NCBI RefSeq assembly: GCF_015140455.1
Contig: NZ_AP024094.1
Coordinates: 496,001-560,000 of the forward strand
Source of the DNA: Jeongeupia sp. HS-3
GTDB lineage: Bacteria; Pseudomonadota; Gammaproteobacteria; Burkholderiales; Chitinibacteraceae
DNA length: 64,000 nucleotides
Direction: 5' to 3'
In this document: piece after piece, positions 1 through 8,811 of the stretch
Layout: the number at the start of each line of letters is the position of its first letter
How positions within the stretch are numbered: position 1 is the stretch's first letter
Position numbers and translations under genes: made by a program
Notes under the pieces: model-generated
The model's database searches: none
Seen by the model: only the letters and a program-made list of their open reading frames with translations
Told to the model about the DNA's origin: nothing

Positions 1-1229
1 GCACCGCGCTGGTGAAACAGCTCGCCAGCGCCCGGCCGGAGACCGAATGGGTGTACCAGTACTCGCCCGAGGTGTTCTCCGGTGCCGAGATCGATTTCGC
101 CAAGGAAATCTGCGATGCGGTGGCCGATGTCTGGCAGCCGACGCCGCAACACAAGATGATCATCAATCTGCCGGCGACGGTGGAAATGAGCACGCCGAAC
201 ACCTACGCCGACCAGATCGAATGGATGAGCCGGCATCTGGCGCGGCGCGACAGCATTGTGCTGAGCGTGCACCCGCACAACGACCGTGGCTGCGCGGTGG
301 CGGCGGCCGAACTGGCGGTGATGGCCGGCGCCGATCGGGTCGAGGGTTGTCTGTTCGGCAGCGGCGAGCGCACCGGCAATGTCGATCTGGTGACGCTGGC
401 GCTCAACCTCTACAGCCAGGGTGTGCATCCGGGGCTGGATTTCTCCGACATCGACGCGATCCGCCGCACCGCCGAATACTGCACCCAGTTGCCGGTGCAT
501 CCGCGCCACCCCTACGCCGGCGATCTGGTGTTCACCGCGTTCTCGGGCTCGCACCAGGATGCGATCAAGAAGGGCCTCGCCCAGCAGCAGGCCGACGACT
601 ACTGGGAGGTGCCGTATCTGCCGCTCGATCCGGCCGATCTCAGCCGCAGCTACGACGCGGTGATTCGCGTCAACAGCCAGTCGGGCAAGGGCGGGGTGAG
701 TTACCTCTTGCAGCAGGAACACGGCTTCGATCTGCCGCGCCGGCTGCAGATCGAATTCAGTCGCGCCATCCAGCGCGAATCGGATACGACCGGCCGCGAA
801 GTCACCGCCGGTGATATCTACGCACTGTTCCGCCGCGAATACCTCGATCGCCACGCGCCGTGGACTTACGTGCGTCACAGCCTGGAAGAAACCGGTGGCG
901 ATCCGTCGTCAAACGGGGCGACGATCGAGGTCGAGCTTGAACATGCAGGCGAGCGCCGTATCGTCATCGGCGCCGGCAACGGCCCGATCGCGGCTTTTGT
1001 CAGCGCCTTCTCGGCCGGGGCAGGGCTGAATGTGGCGGTGAACGATTACCACGAACACGCGCTGAAAGGCGGTGCCGATGCCGAAGCGGCCTGCTACATC
1101 GAGCTGGCGGTGAACGGCGATGCGGCCGGTTTCGGTGTCGGCCGTGATCGCAATATCGTCGCTGCGGCGATCAAGGCGGTGCTGTCGGGCGTGAACCGGG
1201 CGGTGGCGGCCGAAGGGGTTGCGGCCTAG
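1..1229 (+). CDS. leuA: 2-isopropylmalate synthase, type 2 (5' end cut by window)
   Basis: Condenses acetyl-CoA with 2-ketoisovalerate, the first committed step of leucine synthesis. The reading frame is open to the window edge, so the GTG at 12 is internal and about 150 N-terminal residues of the catalytic barrel are missing. The visible part has the HPHNDRG metal-ligand motif and the [10 protein letters not shown] loop typical of the long (about 560-residue) LeuA type, then the C-terminal regulatory domain from about residue 300, where leucine feedback acts in the family. A hairpin terminator follows. Identity is secure; only the start is unseen. Confidence 0.95.
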   Translation, partial: TALVKQLASARPETEWVYQYSPEVFSGAEIDFAKEICDAVADVWQPTPQHKMIINLPATVEMSTPNTYADQIEWMSRHLARRDSIVLSVHPHNDRGCAVAAAELAVMAGADRVEGCLFGSGERTGNVDLVTLALNLYSQGVHPGLDFSDIDAIRRTAEYCTQLPVHPRHPYAGDLVFTAFSGSHQDAIKKGLAQQQADDYWEVPYLPLDPADLSRSYDAVIRVNSQSGKGGVSYLLQQEHGFDLPRRLQIEFSRAIQRESDTTGREVTAGDIYALFRREYLDRHAPWTYVRHSLEETGGDPSSNGATIEVELEHAGERRIVIGAGNGPIAAFVSAFSAGAGLNVAVNDYHEHALKGGADAEAACYIELAVNGDAAGFGVGRDRNIVAAAIKAVLSGVNRAVAAEGVAA

Positions 1230-1284
1230 GTGGAGGCGCTGGTTTAAGGGCGCCCAGTCAGCGTTGCGCTAGCCCGGAATGCGG

Positions 1285-1309
1285 AAAGCCCGGGAGTCCA
1301 CCGGGCTTT
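1285..1309 (+). terminator. Rho-independent terminator after leuA
   Basis: A perfect 9-bp stem (1285-1293 with 1301-1309) encloses a 7-base loop and ends in a short T run. It lies 55 bases after the leuA stop and, being A/T-ended on both sides, can also serve the leftward gene that ends at 1379. Confidence 0.75.
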
Positions 1310-1378
1310 TATTGCTGCAATCGATGTATGGCGCAGACCGTGGGGCGATCGAGCCCGCAAGGTCTGCGCCGCCAGCCT

Positions 1379-2005
1379 TTACTTGGCGGCCTTGACGGTC
1401 ACGTAGCTGTTGATCAGGTTCCGGTAGTCCGGAATGTGATTGGAGAACAGCGCGCCCAGACCTTCAACATCGTTGCGCCAGTCGCGATGCAATTCGCACG
1501 CCACGCCGAACCAGCTCATCAGCTGTGCACCGGCGGCGGACATCCGGTCCCACGCCGCATTGCGGGTGATCTCGTTGAAAGTGCCCGAGGCATCGGTCAC
1601 CACGAACACTTCATAACCTTCACCGAGGGCCGACAGTGCCGGGAAGGCGACGCAGACTTCGGTGACCACGCCGGCGATGATCAGCTGCTTCTTGCCGGTC
1701 GCCTTGATCGCCTTGACGAAGTCTTCGTTGTCCCAGGCATTGATCTGGCCGGGGCGGGCAATGTACGGCGCGTCGGGGAAAATCTGCTTCAGTTCCGGCA
1801 CCAGCGGGCCGTTCGGGCCGTCCTCGAAGCTGGTGGTCAGGATGGTCGGCAGATTGAAGTACTTGGCCAGATCGGCCAGCGCCAGCACGTTGTTCTTGAA
1901 TTTGTCCGGATCGATATCGCGCACCAGCGACAGCAGGCCGGCCTGATGGTCGACCAGCAGAACGGCGGCCTGGTCTTTGTCGAGTCGTGTGTATGCAGTG
2001 GTCAT
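1379..2005 (-). CDS. YcaC-type isochorismatase-fold hydrolase (first of two)
   Basis: A 208-residue cysteine hydrolase of the isochorismatase-like superfamily, probably cytosolic, with unknown substrate. It follows the YcaC pattern: Asp19 in LLVDHQAGLL, Arg84 in IARPGQINAWD where most relatives have Lys, and nucleophile Cys118 in GVVTEVCVAF. The start at 2005 has AAGGA upstream. It is the distal gene of a leftward set with a paralogue (2027-2716) and a pirin, 21 bases after the paralogue. The nearby LysR gene suggests inducible expression. Members are often annotated as hydrolases of unknown function; nothing here fixes the substrate. Confidence 0.85.
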   Translation of the reverse strand: MTTAYTRLDKDQAAVLLVDHQAGLLSLVRDIDPDKFKNNVLALADLAKYFNLPTILTTSFEDGPNGPLVPELKQIFPDAPYIARPGQINAWDNEDFVKAIKATGKKQLIIAGVVTEVCVAFPALSALGEGYEVFVVTDASGTFNEITRNAAWDRMSAAGAQLMSWFGVACELHRDWRNDVEGLGALFSNHIPDYRNLINSYVTVKAAK

Positions 2006-2026
2006 GATGTTGATTCCTTGTTGGGT

Positions 2027-2716
2027 TTACTTACGCAGCGAATCCGGCGTTTCGTTCTTGGTCACCACTTCCTGCGCCTTGGCGTAGCTTTCGATCAGCA
2101 ACTGGTAGTTCGGGAACACGGCGCTATAGACCTCGGCCCACTGCGCGGCATCCGGGCGTGCCCAGGTTTTCTGGATTTCCGAGCAGACCCCGGCGGTATC
2201 GATCGGTACCACGCCGGCCTGAACAACCCGCGCCAGCGTGATTTCCTGCGCCATCTTCGAGTACGTGCCCGACGCGTCGATGACGGCGAAGACCTTGTAG
2301 CCTTCGTACACGGCGCTGATGCTCGGGAAGGCCATGCAGACGCTGGTGATCGTGCCGGCGATGATCAGCGTGTTGCGGCCGGTTTCCTTCACCGCCGCAA
2401 CGAACTCCGGGTTGTCCCAGGCGTTGATCTCGCCGCGACGCGCGACATACTTGGCGTGCGGCGCGAACTGGTGGACTTCCGGAATCAGCGGGCCGTTCGG
2501 GCCTTGCGGTACCGAGGCGGTGGTGATCACCGGCATCTTCGCGAGCGTCGCGACCTTGGCCAGCGTCGTGACATTGGCGCGCAGCTCGGGCATCGGCATG
2601 TCCTTGACCGTCTGGAACAGGCCGCTCTGGTGGTCGATCAACAGCATGACGGCGTCGTTGGGGTCGATCACCGGCTTCTGGCCGTTGAAATTGGCGACGT
2701 TATTGGGTGTGGTCAT
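2027..2716 (-). CDS. YcaC-type isochorismatase-fold hydrolase (second of two)
   Basis: A 229-residue paralogue of the downstream gene, with the same Asp in [10 protein letters not shown], the [12 protein letters not shown] segment and a cysteine in TITSVCMAF. The start at 2716 is chosen because AGGAG lies seven bases upstream; an in-frame start 42 bases earlier lacks such a site. The protein has about nine extra N-terminal residues relative to its neighbour. Tandem YcaC-like paralogues next to a pirin suggest an aromatic or xenobiotic response cassette, but that is inference. Confidence 0.83.
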   Translation of the reverse strand: MTTPNNVANFNGQKPVIDPNDAVMLLIDHQSGLFQTVKDMPMPELRANVTTLAKVATLAKMPVITTASVPQGPNGPLIPEVHQFAPHAKYVARRGEINAWDNPEFVAAVKETGRNTLIIAGTITSVCMAFPSISAVYEGYKVFAVIDASGTYSKMAQEITLARVVQAGVVPIDTAGVCSEIQKTWARPDAAQWAEVYSAVFPNYQLLIESYAKAQEVVTKNETPDSLRK

Positions 2717-2827
2717 CGTGATTCTCCTGCTGGGTGGTAAGGGTTTGCTGCCCTGCATGGGCCCGATCGGACGGGCCGGGTTGCCGGACGTCGGCGCTTG
2801 CTGGCGCCGACGTCCGGCAGATCGGAT

Positions 2828-3691
2828 TTAGTGCATCTGGCCAAAGCGGCCGCCGTTGAAGTCACCCACCGCCTGGGCGATTTCTTCCTGCGTGTTCATC
2901 ACGAACGGGCCGTAACCGACCACCGGTTCGTCGATGGGCTCGCCGCTGAGCAAGAGCACGGTGGCGTCGCTGTTGGCTTCGAGGCTGATATCCAGCCCTT
3001 GCCGATCCAGCAGCACCATCTCGGCCTCGCGCACCACCTGCTCGCCGTTCACTTGCACCGTGCCGCGCAGCACGATCAGCGCCGTGGTCCGGCCTTCCTG
3101 CACTTGCAGCTCGGTGTAGCTGCCCTGCTTCAGACGCAGATCCCACACGTCCATCGGCGTAAAGGTGCGCGCCGGGCCGCGATGGCCCAGATAATCACCG
3201 GCGATCACGCGGATGCGTCCTGCGTCGCCCGGCAGCGGCAGCGATGGAATATCGCTGTCGAGCACGGTCTGGTAACCCGGCTCGGCCATCTTGTCCTTGG
3301 CCGGCAGGTTGACCCACAGCTGCACCATTTCCAGCGTGCCGCCGCTGCGGCTGAACGCTTCCGAGTGGAATTCCTCGTGCAGGATGCCGGACGCCGCCGT
3401 CATCCATTGCACGTCACCGGGGCCGATCAAGCCGCCCGCGCCGGTCGAATCGCGGTGTTCCAGCTCACCCTGATAAACGATGGTGACCGTCTCGAAGCCG
3501 CGATGCGGGTGCTGGCCGACGCCGCGATGCCGCTCGCTCGGGGTGAACTGTGCCGGGCCGGCGTAGTCGAGCATCAGGAAGGGGCTCGTGTGCTGGCCCA
3601 GCGTGTTGTAGGAGAACAGCGTGCGTACCGGGAAACCATCGCCCACCCAGTGCGAACGCGGGCTGCTGTAAACGCCAAGAATCTTTTTCAT
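2828..3691 (-). CDS. Pirin family protein
   Basis: A 287-residue bicupin. The N-terminal cupin carries the pirin pattern, including HPHRGFETVTIVYQGELEHRDS and GPGDVQWMTAASGILHEE segments with the metal-binding His and Glu residues; the C-terminal cupin spans about residues 170-287. Some pirins have quercetin 2,3-dioxygenase activity and others are redox-sensing regulators, so activity here is open. AGGAG precedes the ATG by seven bases. It is the first gene of the leftward set and faces the LysR gene across a 122-base promoter region. Confidence 0.9.
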   Translation of the reverse strand: MKKILGVYSSPRSHWVGDGFPVRTLFSYNTLGQHTSPFLMLDYAGPAQFTPSERHRGVGQHPHRGFETVTIVYQGELEHRDSTGAGGLIGPGDVQWMTAASGILHEEFHSEAFSRSGGTLEMVQLWVNLPAKDKMAEPGYQTVLDSDIPSLPLPGDAGRIRVIAGDYLGHRGPARTFTPMDVWDLRLKQGSYTELQVQEGRTTALIVLRGTVQVNGEQVVREAEMVLLDRQGLDISLEANSDATVLLLSGEPIDEPVVGYGPFVMNTQEEIAQAVGDFNGGRFGQMH

Positions 3692-3740
3692 CGCTTGCTC
3701 CTGCTGCCGGTTCGGCTCGGTTCGTATGACCAGAAGCTTA

Positions 3741-3754
3741 TTTCAACGATGAAA
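3741..3754. promoter_or_regulatory. Candidate LysR operator in the pirin/lysR divergent region
   Basis: The dyad TTTCA-ACGA-TGAAA sits between the divergent starts at 3691 and 3814, in the local AT-rich stretch. LysR-type regulators usually bind such interrupted dyads between themselves and their target operon. No better candidate is visible, but there is no direct evidence of binding. Confidence 0.4.
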
Positions 3755-3813
3755 TCGCCGGTAGCTAGCGTATTCTTTCCTCAGTGTTCTATTTTTGGAA
3801 CGATGGAGGGGCC

Positions 3814-4722
3814 GTGTCGCAAGACCTCAACGATCTGTTTTTTTTCGCCCAGGTGGTCGATCACCAGGGGTTCGCGCCGGCCGGGCGCGCGCTGGGCGTG
3901 CCCAAGTCCAAGCTGAGCCGGCGCGTGGCCGTGCTTGAAGAGCGGCTCGGCGTGCGCTTGATCCAGCGCTCGACCCGACGCTTCTCGGTCACCGAGATCG
4001 GCCAGAATTACTACAACCATTGCAAGGCGATGCTGGTCGAAGCCGAAGCGGCGCAGCAGGCAATCGACCTGATGCGCTCTGAGCCGCAAGGCGTGGTGCG
4101 GATGGCGTGCCCGGTGGCGCTGCTGCATACGCGGATCGGCGCGATGGTCGGCGAGTTCATGGCCGAGAATCCCAAGGTCAGCGTGCATCTGGAGGCGACC
4201 AATCGTCGTGTCGACGTGATCGGCGAAGGGCTGGATATCGCCATCCGCGTGCGCGTGCCGCCGTTGAAAAACAGTGATCTGGTGATGAAGGTGCTGGGAG
4301 AGCGAACCTGGTGTACGGTGGCGAGCCCGGCGCTGCTGGCGAAATGCACGGCGCCGCTGGTACCGGCGGACCTGTGCGCCTTGCCGACGCTTGACTGGGG
4401 GCCGGCGCAGCAGGAGCACGTCTGGCATCTGGAAGGGCCGGGTGGCGCAAAGGCCGCCGTGCATCACACGCCGAGGCTGGTGACCGACGACATGATCGCG
4501 CTGCGTCATGCGGCGATTGCCGGCGCGGGCATCGTGCAACTGCCATTCATGATGGTGCGGGACGAGATCACCGCCGGCCTGCTGGTGGCGCTGCTGCCGG
4601 AATGGGCGCCCAAGGGTGGCATCATCCACGCGGTATTTCCGTCGCGGCGCGGCCTGCTGCCGTCGGTCCGCAAGCTGATCGATTTCCTGGCGATGCGCTT
4701 TGCTCAGATCGAGGAACAGTAG
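3814..4722 (+). CDS. LysR family transcriptional regulator
   Basis: A 302-residue LysR-type regulator: winged-helix DNA-binding domain at residues 1-60 (PAGRALGVPKSKLSRRVAVL), linker helix, then a periplasmic-binding-like effector domain. The GTG at 3814 is chosen since GGAGG lies just upstream and this places the HTH at the normal distance; a longer form from 3784 is possible. It is divergent from the pirin/isochorismatase genes and is their likely regulator, by the usual LysR arrangement. The effector is unknown. Confidence 0.9.
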   Translation: MSQDLNDLFFFAQVVDHQGFAPAGRALGVPKSKLSRRVAVLEERLGVRLIQRSTRRFSVTEIGQNYYNHCKAMLVEAEAAQQAIDLMRSEPQGVVRMACPVALLHTRIGAMVGEFMAENPKVSVHLEATNRRVDVIGEGLDIAIRVRVPPLKNSDLVMKVLGERTWCTVASPALLAKCTAPLVPADLCALPTLDWGPAQQEHVWHLEGPGGAKAAVHHTPRLVTDDMIALRHAAIAGAGIVQLPFMMVRDEITAGLLVALLPEWAPKGGIIHAVFPSRRGLLPSVRKLIDFLAMRFAQIEEQ

Positions 4723-4800
4723 GCCCGTCTGAATCCCAAGCGCGTGAATGATGCAGTTCATGCCAAGCGGTTTTCGTCCTAAAGTAGTGGCTTCATCCAG

Positions 4801-4888
4801 AGGAGTTTCGTCCGATGCGCCATTGATGCCCGTGGTTTTCCACGGAAACGCTTTTTCCGTTCACGGCATTCATGAGGTATCCCCATGA
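4801..4888 (+). promoter_or_regulatory. Leader with two chained mini-ORFs and exclusive hairpins before the ABC-F gene
   Basis: AGGAG at 4801-4805 is correctly spaced for a three-codon ORF (4815-4826, Met-Arg-His-stop). Its stop overlaps (TGATG) the ATG of a 20-codon ORF (4826-4888), whose stop in turn overlaps the ABC-F start at 4885 (ATGA). Within the second ORF a perfect 6-bp hairpin (4830-4835 with 4840-4845) shares bases with another 6-bp hairpin (4843-4848 with 4854-4859), so only one can form. Many ABC-F resistance genes are controlled by ribosome stalling on short leaders; that parallel is inference. No U-rich terminator is present, so control would be translational. Confidence 0.45.
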
Positions 4889-6510
4889 CGAATTCGTCTG
4901 TGCTGACGCTAGCCTGCGTCGGTTTCAATCTGCCCGATGGCCGCGCGCTGTTGACCGGGCTCTCCTACACCTTCGACGCAAGAACGACCGGTCTGGTCGG
5001 CCGCAACGGCATCGGCAAAAGCGTGCTGGCGCGCCTGCTCGCCGGGCAACTGGTCCCGGGCACCGGGACGATCCGCGCACCGGTGGTGCATTACCTGCCG
5101 CAACAGCTTGATCCGGCCCACTATCGCGACGTGGCCGAACTGGCCGGCATTGCGCCGGTGCTGTCGGCGTTGCAGCGCATCGAGGCCGGCAGTTGCGACG
5201 AGGCCGATTTCGCCCTCGTCGGCGATCGCTGGGATATCCGTTCACGGCTGGCGGCGCGTTTGAACGACGCCGGCCTTGGCCATTTGCACGCGGATACGCC
5301 GGCGGCGAGTCTGAGCGGCGGCGAATGCACCCGCGTTGCGCTGATCGGCGCGTTGTTGTCCGATGCCGATTTCCTGATCCTCGACGAACCGAGCAATCAC
5401 CTCGATGCCCGCCAGCGCCGGCTGTTGCACGCCGAACTGGCCCGCTGGCCGCGCGGGCTGCTGGTGATCAGCCACGATCGCGATCTGCTGCGGCAGATGG
5501 CGTGCATCGTCGAGCTGAGCGAGGCCGGTCTGACGCGTTACGGCGGCAACTACGATTTCTACACGGCGGCCAAGGCGCAGGAGCAGGATGCCGCCGTCGC
5601 CCGGCTCGAGCATGCGCGCACGGCGCAGCGTCGCGGCGAGGCGGATCTGCAGCTGCAGGCGCAAAAGCAGGCGCAACGCGTCGCGCGCGGCAACCGTTCG
5701 GCGCGGGACAGCAATCAGGCCAAAATCCTGCTCGGCATGCAGCAGCAACGCTGCGAGCAAAGCAGCGGACGGCTGCAACAGCAAGGCCTTGCCCGGCGCG
5801 ATGCGCTGGCCGGCGATGTTGCGGCGGCACGCGGCCAGGTGCAGCCCGCCGCCGAGTTGCTGTTGATGCCGCCGGATGCCGGGCTGACCAGCCAGAAACA
5901 GCTGCTGGCGCTGGATGCGCTGCGGCTGCCTTTTGGCGATGCGACGCCGATCGATCTGCACCTGAGCGGCCCGCGCAGGCTGGCGCTGGTCGGTGCCAAC
6001 GGCTGCGGCAAATCGACCTTGCTCAAGGTGCTGGCGGGGCAGCTGGCGCCGGCGGGGGGCGATTGCCGCGTGCATCTGCCACCGGTTTATCTGGATCAGC
6101 ACGCCGGTATTCTGTGCCCGGACTCGAGTGTGCTGGCGCAGCTGCAACGGCATAACCCGGCGCTGGGCGAAGGCGAGGCGCGAACGCGGCTGGCCCTGCT
6201 GGGGCTGGATACGGCGCGGGCGCTGCAGCCGGCCGGGCTGCTCAGCGGCGGCGAGCGCCTGAAAGCGGCGCTGGCGTGCGTGCTGTACGCCGAGCGCCCG
6301 GCGCAACTGCTTTTACTCGACGAGCCGACCAATCATCTCGATCTGGCCGGCATCGCCGCGCTCGAACGCATGCTGCGACAGTACCGGGGCGCGCTGCTGG
6401 TGGTGTCGCACGACGAGGATTTCCTGGGCGCGCTGTCGCTCGACGGCCGCGTGGTGTTTGCCGCCGGCGGAGGCGTGACGCTGACCGCGGGCGACGGCGT
6501 ACCGGTTTGA
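4885..6510 (+). CDS. ABC-F family ATP-binding protein
   Basis: A 541-residue soluble protein with two ABC ATPase domains and no membrane segments, hence ABC-F rather than a transporter subunit. Domain 1 has Walker A GRNGIGKS, signature LSGGECTRVAL and Walker B FLILDEPSNHLD; domain 2 has GANGCGKST, LSGGERLKAAL and [12 protein letters not shown]. The linker at about residues 230-320 is Gln/Arg/Ala-rich and likely helical, as in ribosome-binding ABC-F proteins. The protein probably acts on translating ribosomes; whether it protects against an antibiotic is not shown. The start overlaps the stop of a leader ORF, suggesting translational coupling. Confidence 0.88.
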   Translation: MTNSSVLTLACVGFNLPDGRALLTGLSYTFDARTTGLVGRNGIGKSVLARLLAGQLVPGTGTIRAPVVHYLPQQLDPAHYRDVAELAGIAPVLSALQRIEAGSCDEADFALVGDRWDIRSRLAARLNDAGLGHLHADTPAASLSGGECTRVALIGALLSDADFLILDEPSNHLDARQRRLLHAELARWPRGLLVISHDRDLLRQMACIVELSEAGLTRYGGNYDFYTAAKAQEQDAAVARLEHARTAQRRGEADLQLQAQKQAQRVARGNRSARDSNQAKILLGMQQQRCEQSSGRLQQQGLARRDALAGDVAAARGQVQPAAELLLMPPDAGLTSQKQLLALDALRLPFGDATPIDLHLSGPRRLALVGANGCGKSTLLKVLAGQLAPAGGDCRVHLPPVYLDQHAGILCPDSSVLAQLQRHNPALGEGEARTRLALLGLDTARALQPAGLLSGGERLKAALACVLYAERPAQLLLLDEPTNHLDLAGIAALERMLRQYRGALLVVSHDEDFLGALSLDGRVVFAAGGGVTLTAGDGVPV

Positions 6511-6591
6511 TTCGCCGGACAGCAAGGATCGGAGTGTGGCGGTGCGCGCGCGGCGGTAGATTCGGCTCGTCGGATGAATCAGGAGCACATC

Positions 6592-7338
6592 ATGAACGCA
6601 AAAACCGCCGCGCGCGCCGCGGCTACGCAAGCCGATCCGCGCTGGGCCGCCGTCATCGCGCGTGATCGTGCCGCCGATGGCGCGTTCTGTTACTCGGTCG
6701 CGACGACCGGCGTGTATTGCCGGCCATCATGCAGCGGGCGGCCGAAGCCGCAAAACGTCGCGTTTCACGCCAGTTGTGACGACGCCGAAGCCGCCGGCTT
6801 CCGCCCGTGCAAGCGTTGCCGGCCGCGCCGGCAGGCCGAGGCGATCGCTTGGGTCTGCGGCGAATCGGCGCTTGGCACCGTGCTCGTGGCGCAGAGCGCT
6901 ACCGGCGTGTGCGCGGTGCTGATCGGCGATACGGCCGATGTGCTCATCGACGAGCTGCATTCGCGCTTTCCGCAAGCCGTGCTGCAAGCCGGGGACGAGC
7001 AGACCGTCGCGCTGCTGGCTTGCGTACTCGCCTTGCTTGGCGATCCGGGCGCGTGCCTTGAACTACCGCTCGATTTGCGCGGCACGCCATTCCAGCTTCG
7101 CGTGTGGCGGGCGCTGCTTAAGATCCCGGTCGGTGAAACGGCGAGCTACACCGACATCGCCGAACGGATCGGCGCGCCGGCAGCGGTGCGGGCGGTGGCC
7201 GGCGCGTGCGCCGCGAATGCGCTGGCGGTGCTGATTCCATGCCACCGCGTGCTGCGTCGCGACGGCGGTTTGTCCGGCTATCGCTGGGGCATCGAGCGCA
7301 AGCGGGAGCTACTGGCGATGGAAGCGGTGCGAGCATGA
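6592..7338 (+). CDS. Ada-type Zn domain fused to O6-alkylguanine-DNA methyltransferase, AraC domain absent
   Basis: A 248-residue alkylation-repair protein. Residues 17-78 match the Ada N-terminal zinc domain, with Cys43, Cys47, Cys73 and Cys76 in the positions of the four E. coli Ada ligands, including the methylphosphotriester acceptor. From about residue 85 it passes straight into the methyltransferase domain, with acceptor Cys217 in IPCHRV. The roughly 100-residue AraC-type DNA-binding segment between them in classical Ada is absent. AGGAG six bases upstream fixes the start at 6592. First gene of a repair operon; its stop overlaps the next start (ATGA). It may repair without acting as an activator. 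Confidence 0.9.
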   Translation: MNAKTAARAAATQADPRWAAVIARDRAADGAFCYSVATTGVYCRPSCSGRPKPQNVAFHASCDDAEAAGFRPCKRCRPRRQAEAIAWVCGESALGTVLVAQSATGVCAVLIGDTADVLIDELHSRFPQAVLQAGDEQTVALLACVLALLGDPGACLELPLDLRGTPFQLRVWRALLKIPVGETASYTDIAERIGAPAAVRAVAGACAANALAVLIPCHRVLRRDGGLSGYRWGIERKRELLAMEAVRA

Positions 7339-8069
7339 ACGCGCCACGGCATCCACCCATCACCGACGTGGCCGGCCGTATTGCGGCGCTCGATTGGGCG
7401 CGCATCGGCGCCGACCTCGACGCGCAGGGCCACGCAATGATCGCCGGCCTGCTCGATCCGTTAGAGTGCGCGGCACTGGCCGGCCTGTATCCGCGCGGCG
7501 AGCTGTTCCGCAGCCGCGTCGTCATGGGCCGGCACGGCTTCGGGCGCGGCGAATACCAATACTTCGGCTATCCCTTGCCCGAACCCGTCGCCGGGCTGCG
7601 CACCGAGCTGTATCCGTGGCTGGTGGCGATCGCCAATCGCTGGAATGCGGCGATGGGTATCGCCACCATCTATCCCGATGAACACGCCGATTTCATCGCC
7701 CGCTGCCACGCCGCCGGCCAGTGCCGTCCGACGCCCTTGCTGCTGCAATACGGCCCCGGTGATTACAACTGCCTGCATCAGGATCTGTACGGCGAGCATG
7801 TGTTCCCGCTGCAAGTGGCGATTCTGTTGTCGGAGCCGGGGTGCGATTTTGACGGTGGCGAGTTCGTGCTGACCGAGCAGCGACCACGGATGCAATCGCG
7901 CGCCGAGGTCGTGCCGCTGCGGCAGGGCGACGCGGTGGTGTTCGCGGTGCAGCAGCGCCCGGTGCAGGGAACGCGTGGGGTTTACCGCGTCAATCTGCGT
8001 CACGGCGTCAGCCGGGTGCGCGCCGGATCGCGGCATACTGTCGGTATCATTTTCCACGACGCGTTGTGA
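7335..8069 (+). CDS. 2OG-Fe(II) oxygenase superfamily protein in the alkylation-repair operon
   Basis: A 244-residue predicted dioxygenase. The HxD metal motif is His148/Asp150 (CLHQDLYG), the distal His is probably His223 (NLRHGV), and Arg229 or Arg233 could hold 2-oxoglutarate. The fold resembles prolyl-4-hydroxylase-like oxygenases more than AlkB. The start at 7335 overlaps the upstream stop by four bases, so translation is likely coupled to the Ada-type gene. Position between an alkyltransferase and AlkB suggests a role in alkylation damage, but the substrate is unknown. Confidence 0.83.
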   Translation: MNAPRHPPITDVAGRIAALDWARIGADLDAQGHAMIAGLLDPLECAALAGLYPRGELFRSRVVMGRHGFGRGEYQYFGYPLPEPVAGLRTELYPWLVAIANRWNAAMGIATIYPDEHADFIARCHAAGQCRPTPLLLQYGPGDYNCLHQDLYGEHVFPLQVAILLSEPGCDFDGGEFVLTEQRPRMQSRAEVVPLRQGDAVVFAVQQRPVQGTRGVYRVNLRHGVSRVRAGSRHTVGIIFHDAL

Positions 8070-8079
8070 GCTTGAGGCC

Positions 8080-8727
8080 ATGACCCCCGATCTGTTTGCC
8101 GATACACCGCCCGGCTGGCACGAGCCGCTGGGCGAGGGCGCGATGGTGCTGCGCGGCTTTGCGCTGCCGTTCGAGGCCGCACTGCTCGCCGCGCTGGATA
8201 CGGTGATCGCCGCTGCGCCGTTCCGCCATCTGATCACGCCGGGCGGTTTCAAAATGTCGGTGGCGATGAGCAACTGCGGCACGCTCGGCTGGGTCGGCGA
8301 CCGGCGCGGCTACCGCTACGATCCACGCGATCCGGATTCCGGCCTGCCGTGGCCGGCGATGCCGGCCGCGTTCGCGCGGCTCGCGCTAGCCGCCGCGCAA
8401 GTGGCCGGGTTCGATGGTTTCACACCCGAAGCCTGCCTGATCAACCGCTACGACATCGGCGCGCGCTTGAGCCTGCATCAGGACAAGGACGAACTCGACT
8501 ACGCCCACCCGATCGTCTCGGTCTCGCTCGGCCTGCCGGCGGTGTTCCTGTTCGGCGGCTTCGAGCGCAGCGACCCGCAGCAGCGCGTGCCGGTCGTGCA
8601 CGGCGATGTCGTCGTCTGGGGAGGGCCGTCGCGGCTGCGCTATCACGGCGTGCTGCCGGTCAAGCCCGGCAGCCATCCGCTCTTGGGCGAGCGCCGGATC
8701 AATCTGACTTTCCGCAAAGTGCGCTGA
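8080..8727 (+). CDS. alkB: DNA oxidative demethylase AlkB
   Basis: A 215-residue Fe(II)/2-oxoglutarate dioxygenase that reverses 1-methyladenine and 3-methylcytosine damage. The iron ligands His133, Asp135 (LHQDKDE) and His189 (RYHGV), and the 2OG-binding Arg206 and Arg212 near the C terminus, match E. coli AlkB closely in spacing. The ATG at 8080 with GAGG upstream gives the usual family length. It lies 10 bases after the 2OG oxygenase gene and shares its operon. Confidence 0.94.
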   Translation: MTPDLFADTPPGWHEPLGEGAMVLRGFALPFEAALLAALDTVIAAAPFRHLITPGGFKMSVAMSNCGTLGWVGDRRGYRYDPRDPDSGLPWPAMPAAFARLALAAAQVAGFDGFTPEACLINRYDIGARLSLHQDKDELDYAHPIVSVSLGLPAVFLFGGFERSDPQQRVPVVHGDVVVWGGPSRLRYHGVLPVKPGSHPLLGERRINLTFRKVR

Positions 8728-8811
8728 AGGCTGCGACGAGCAGCGGGAATGGTGCGCTGGCATTGCGGCGCGATCGGCGTAGATTGGTGCTGCTATTGCC
8801 AAGGATTTTTG

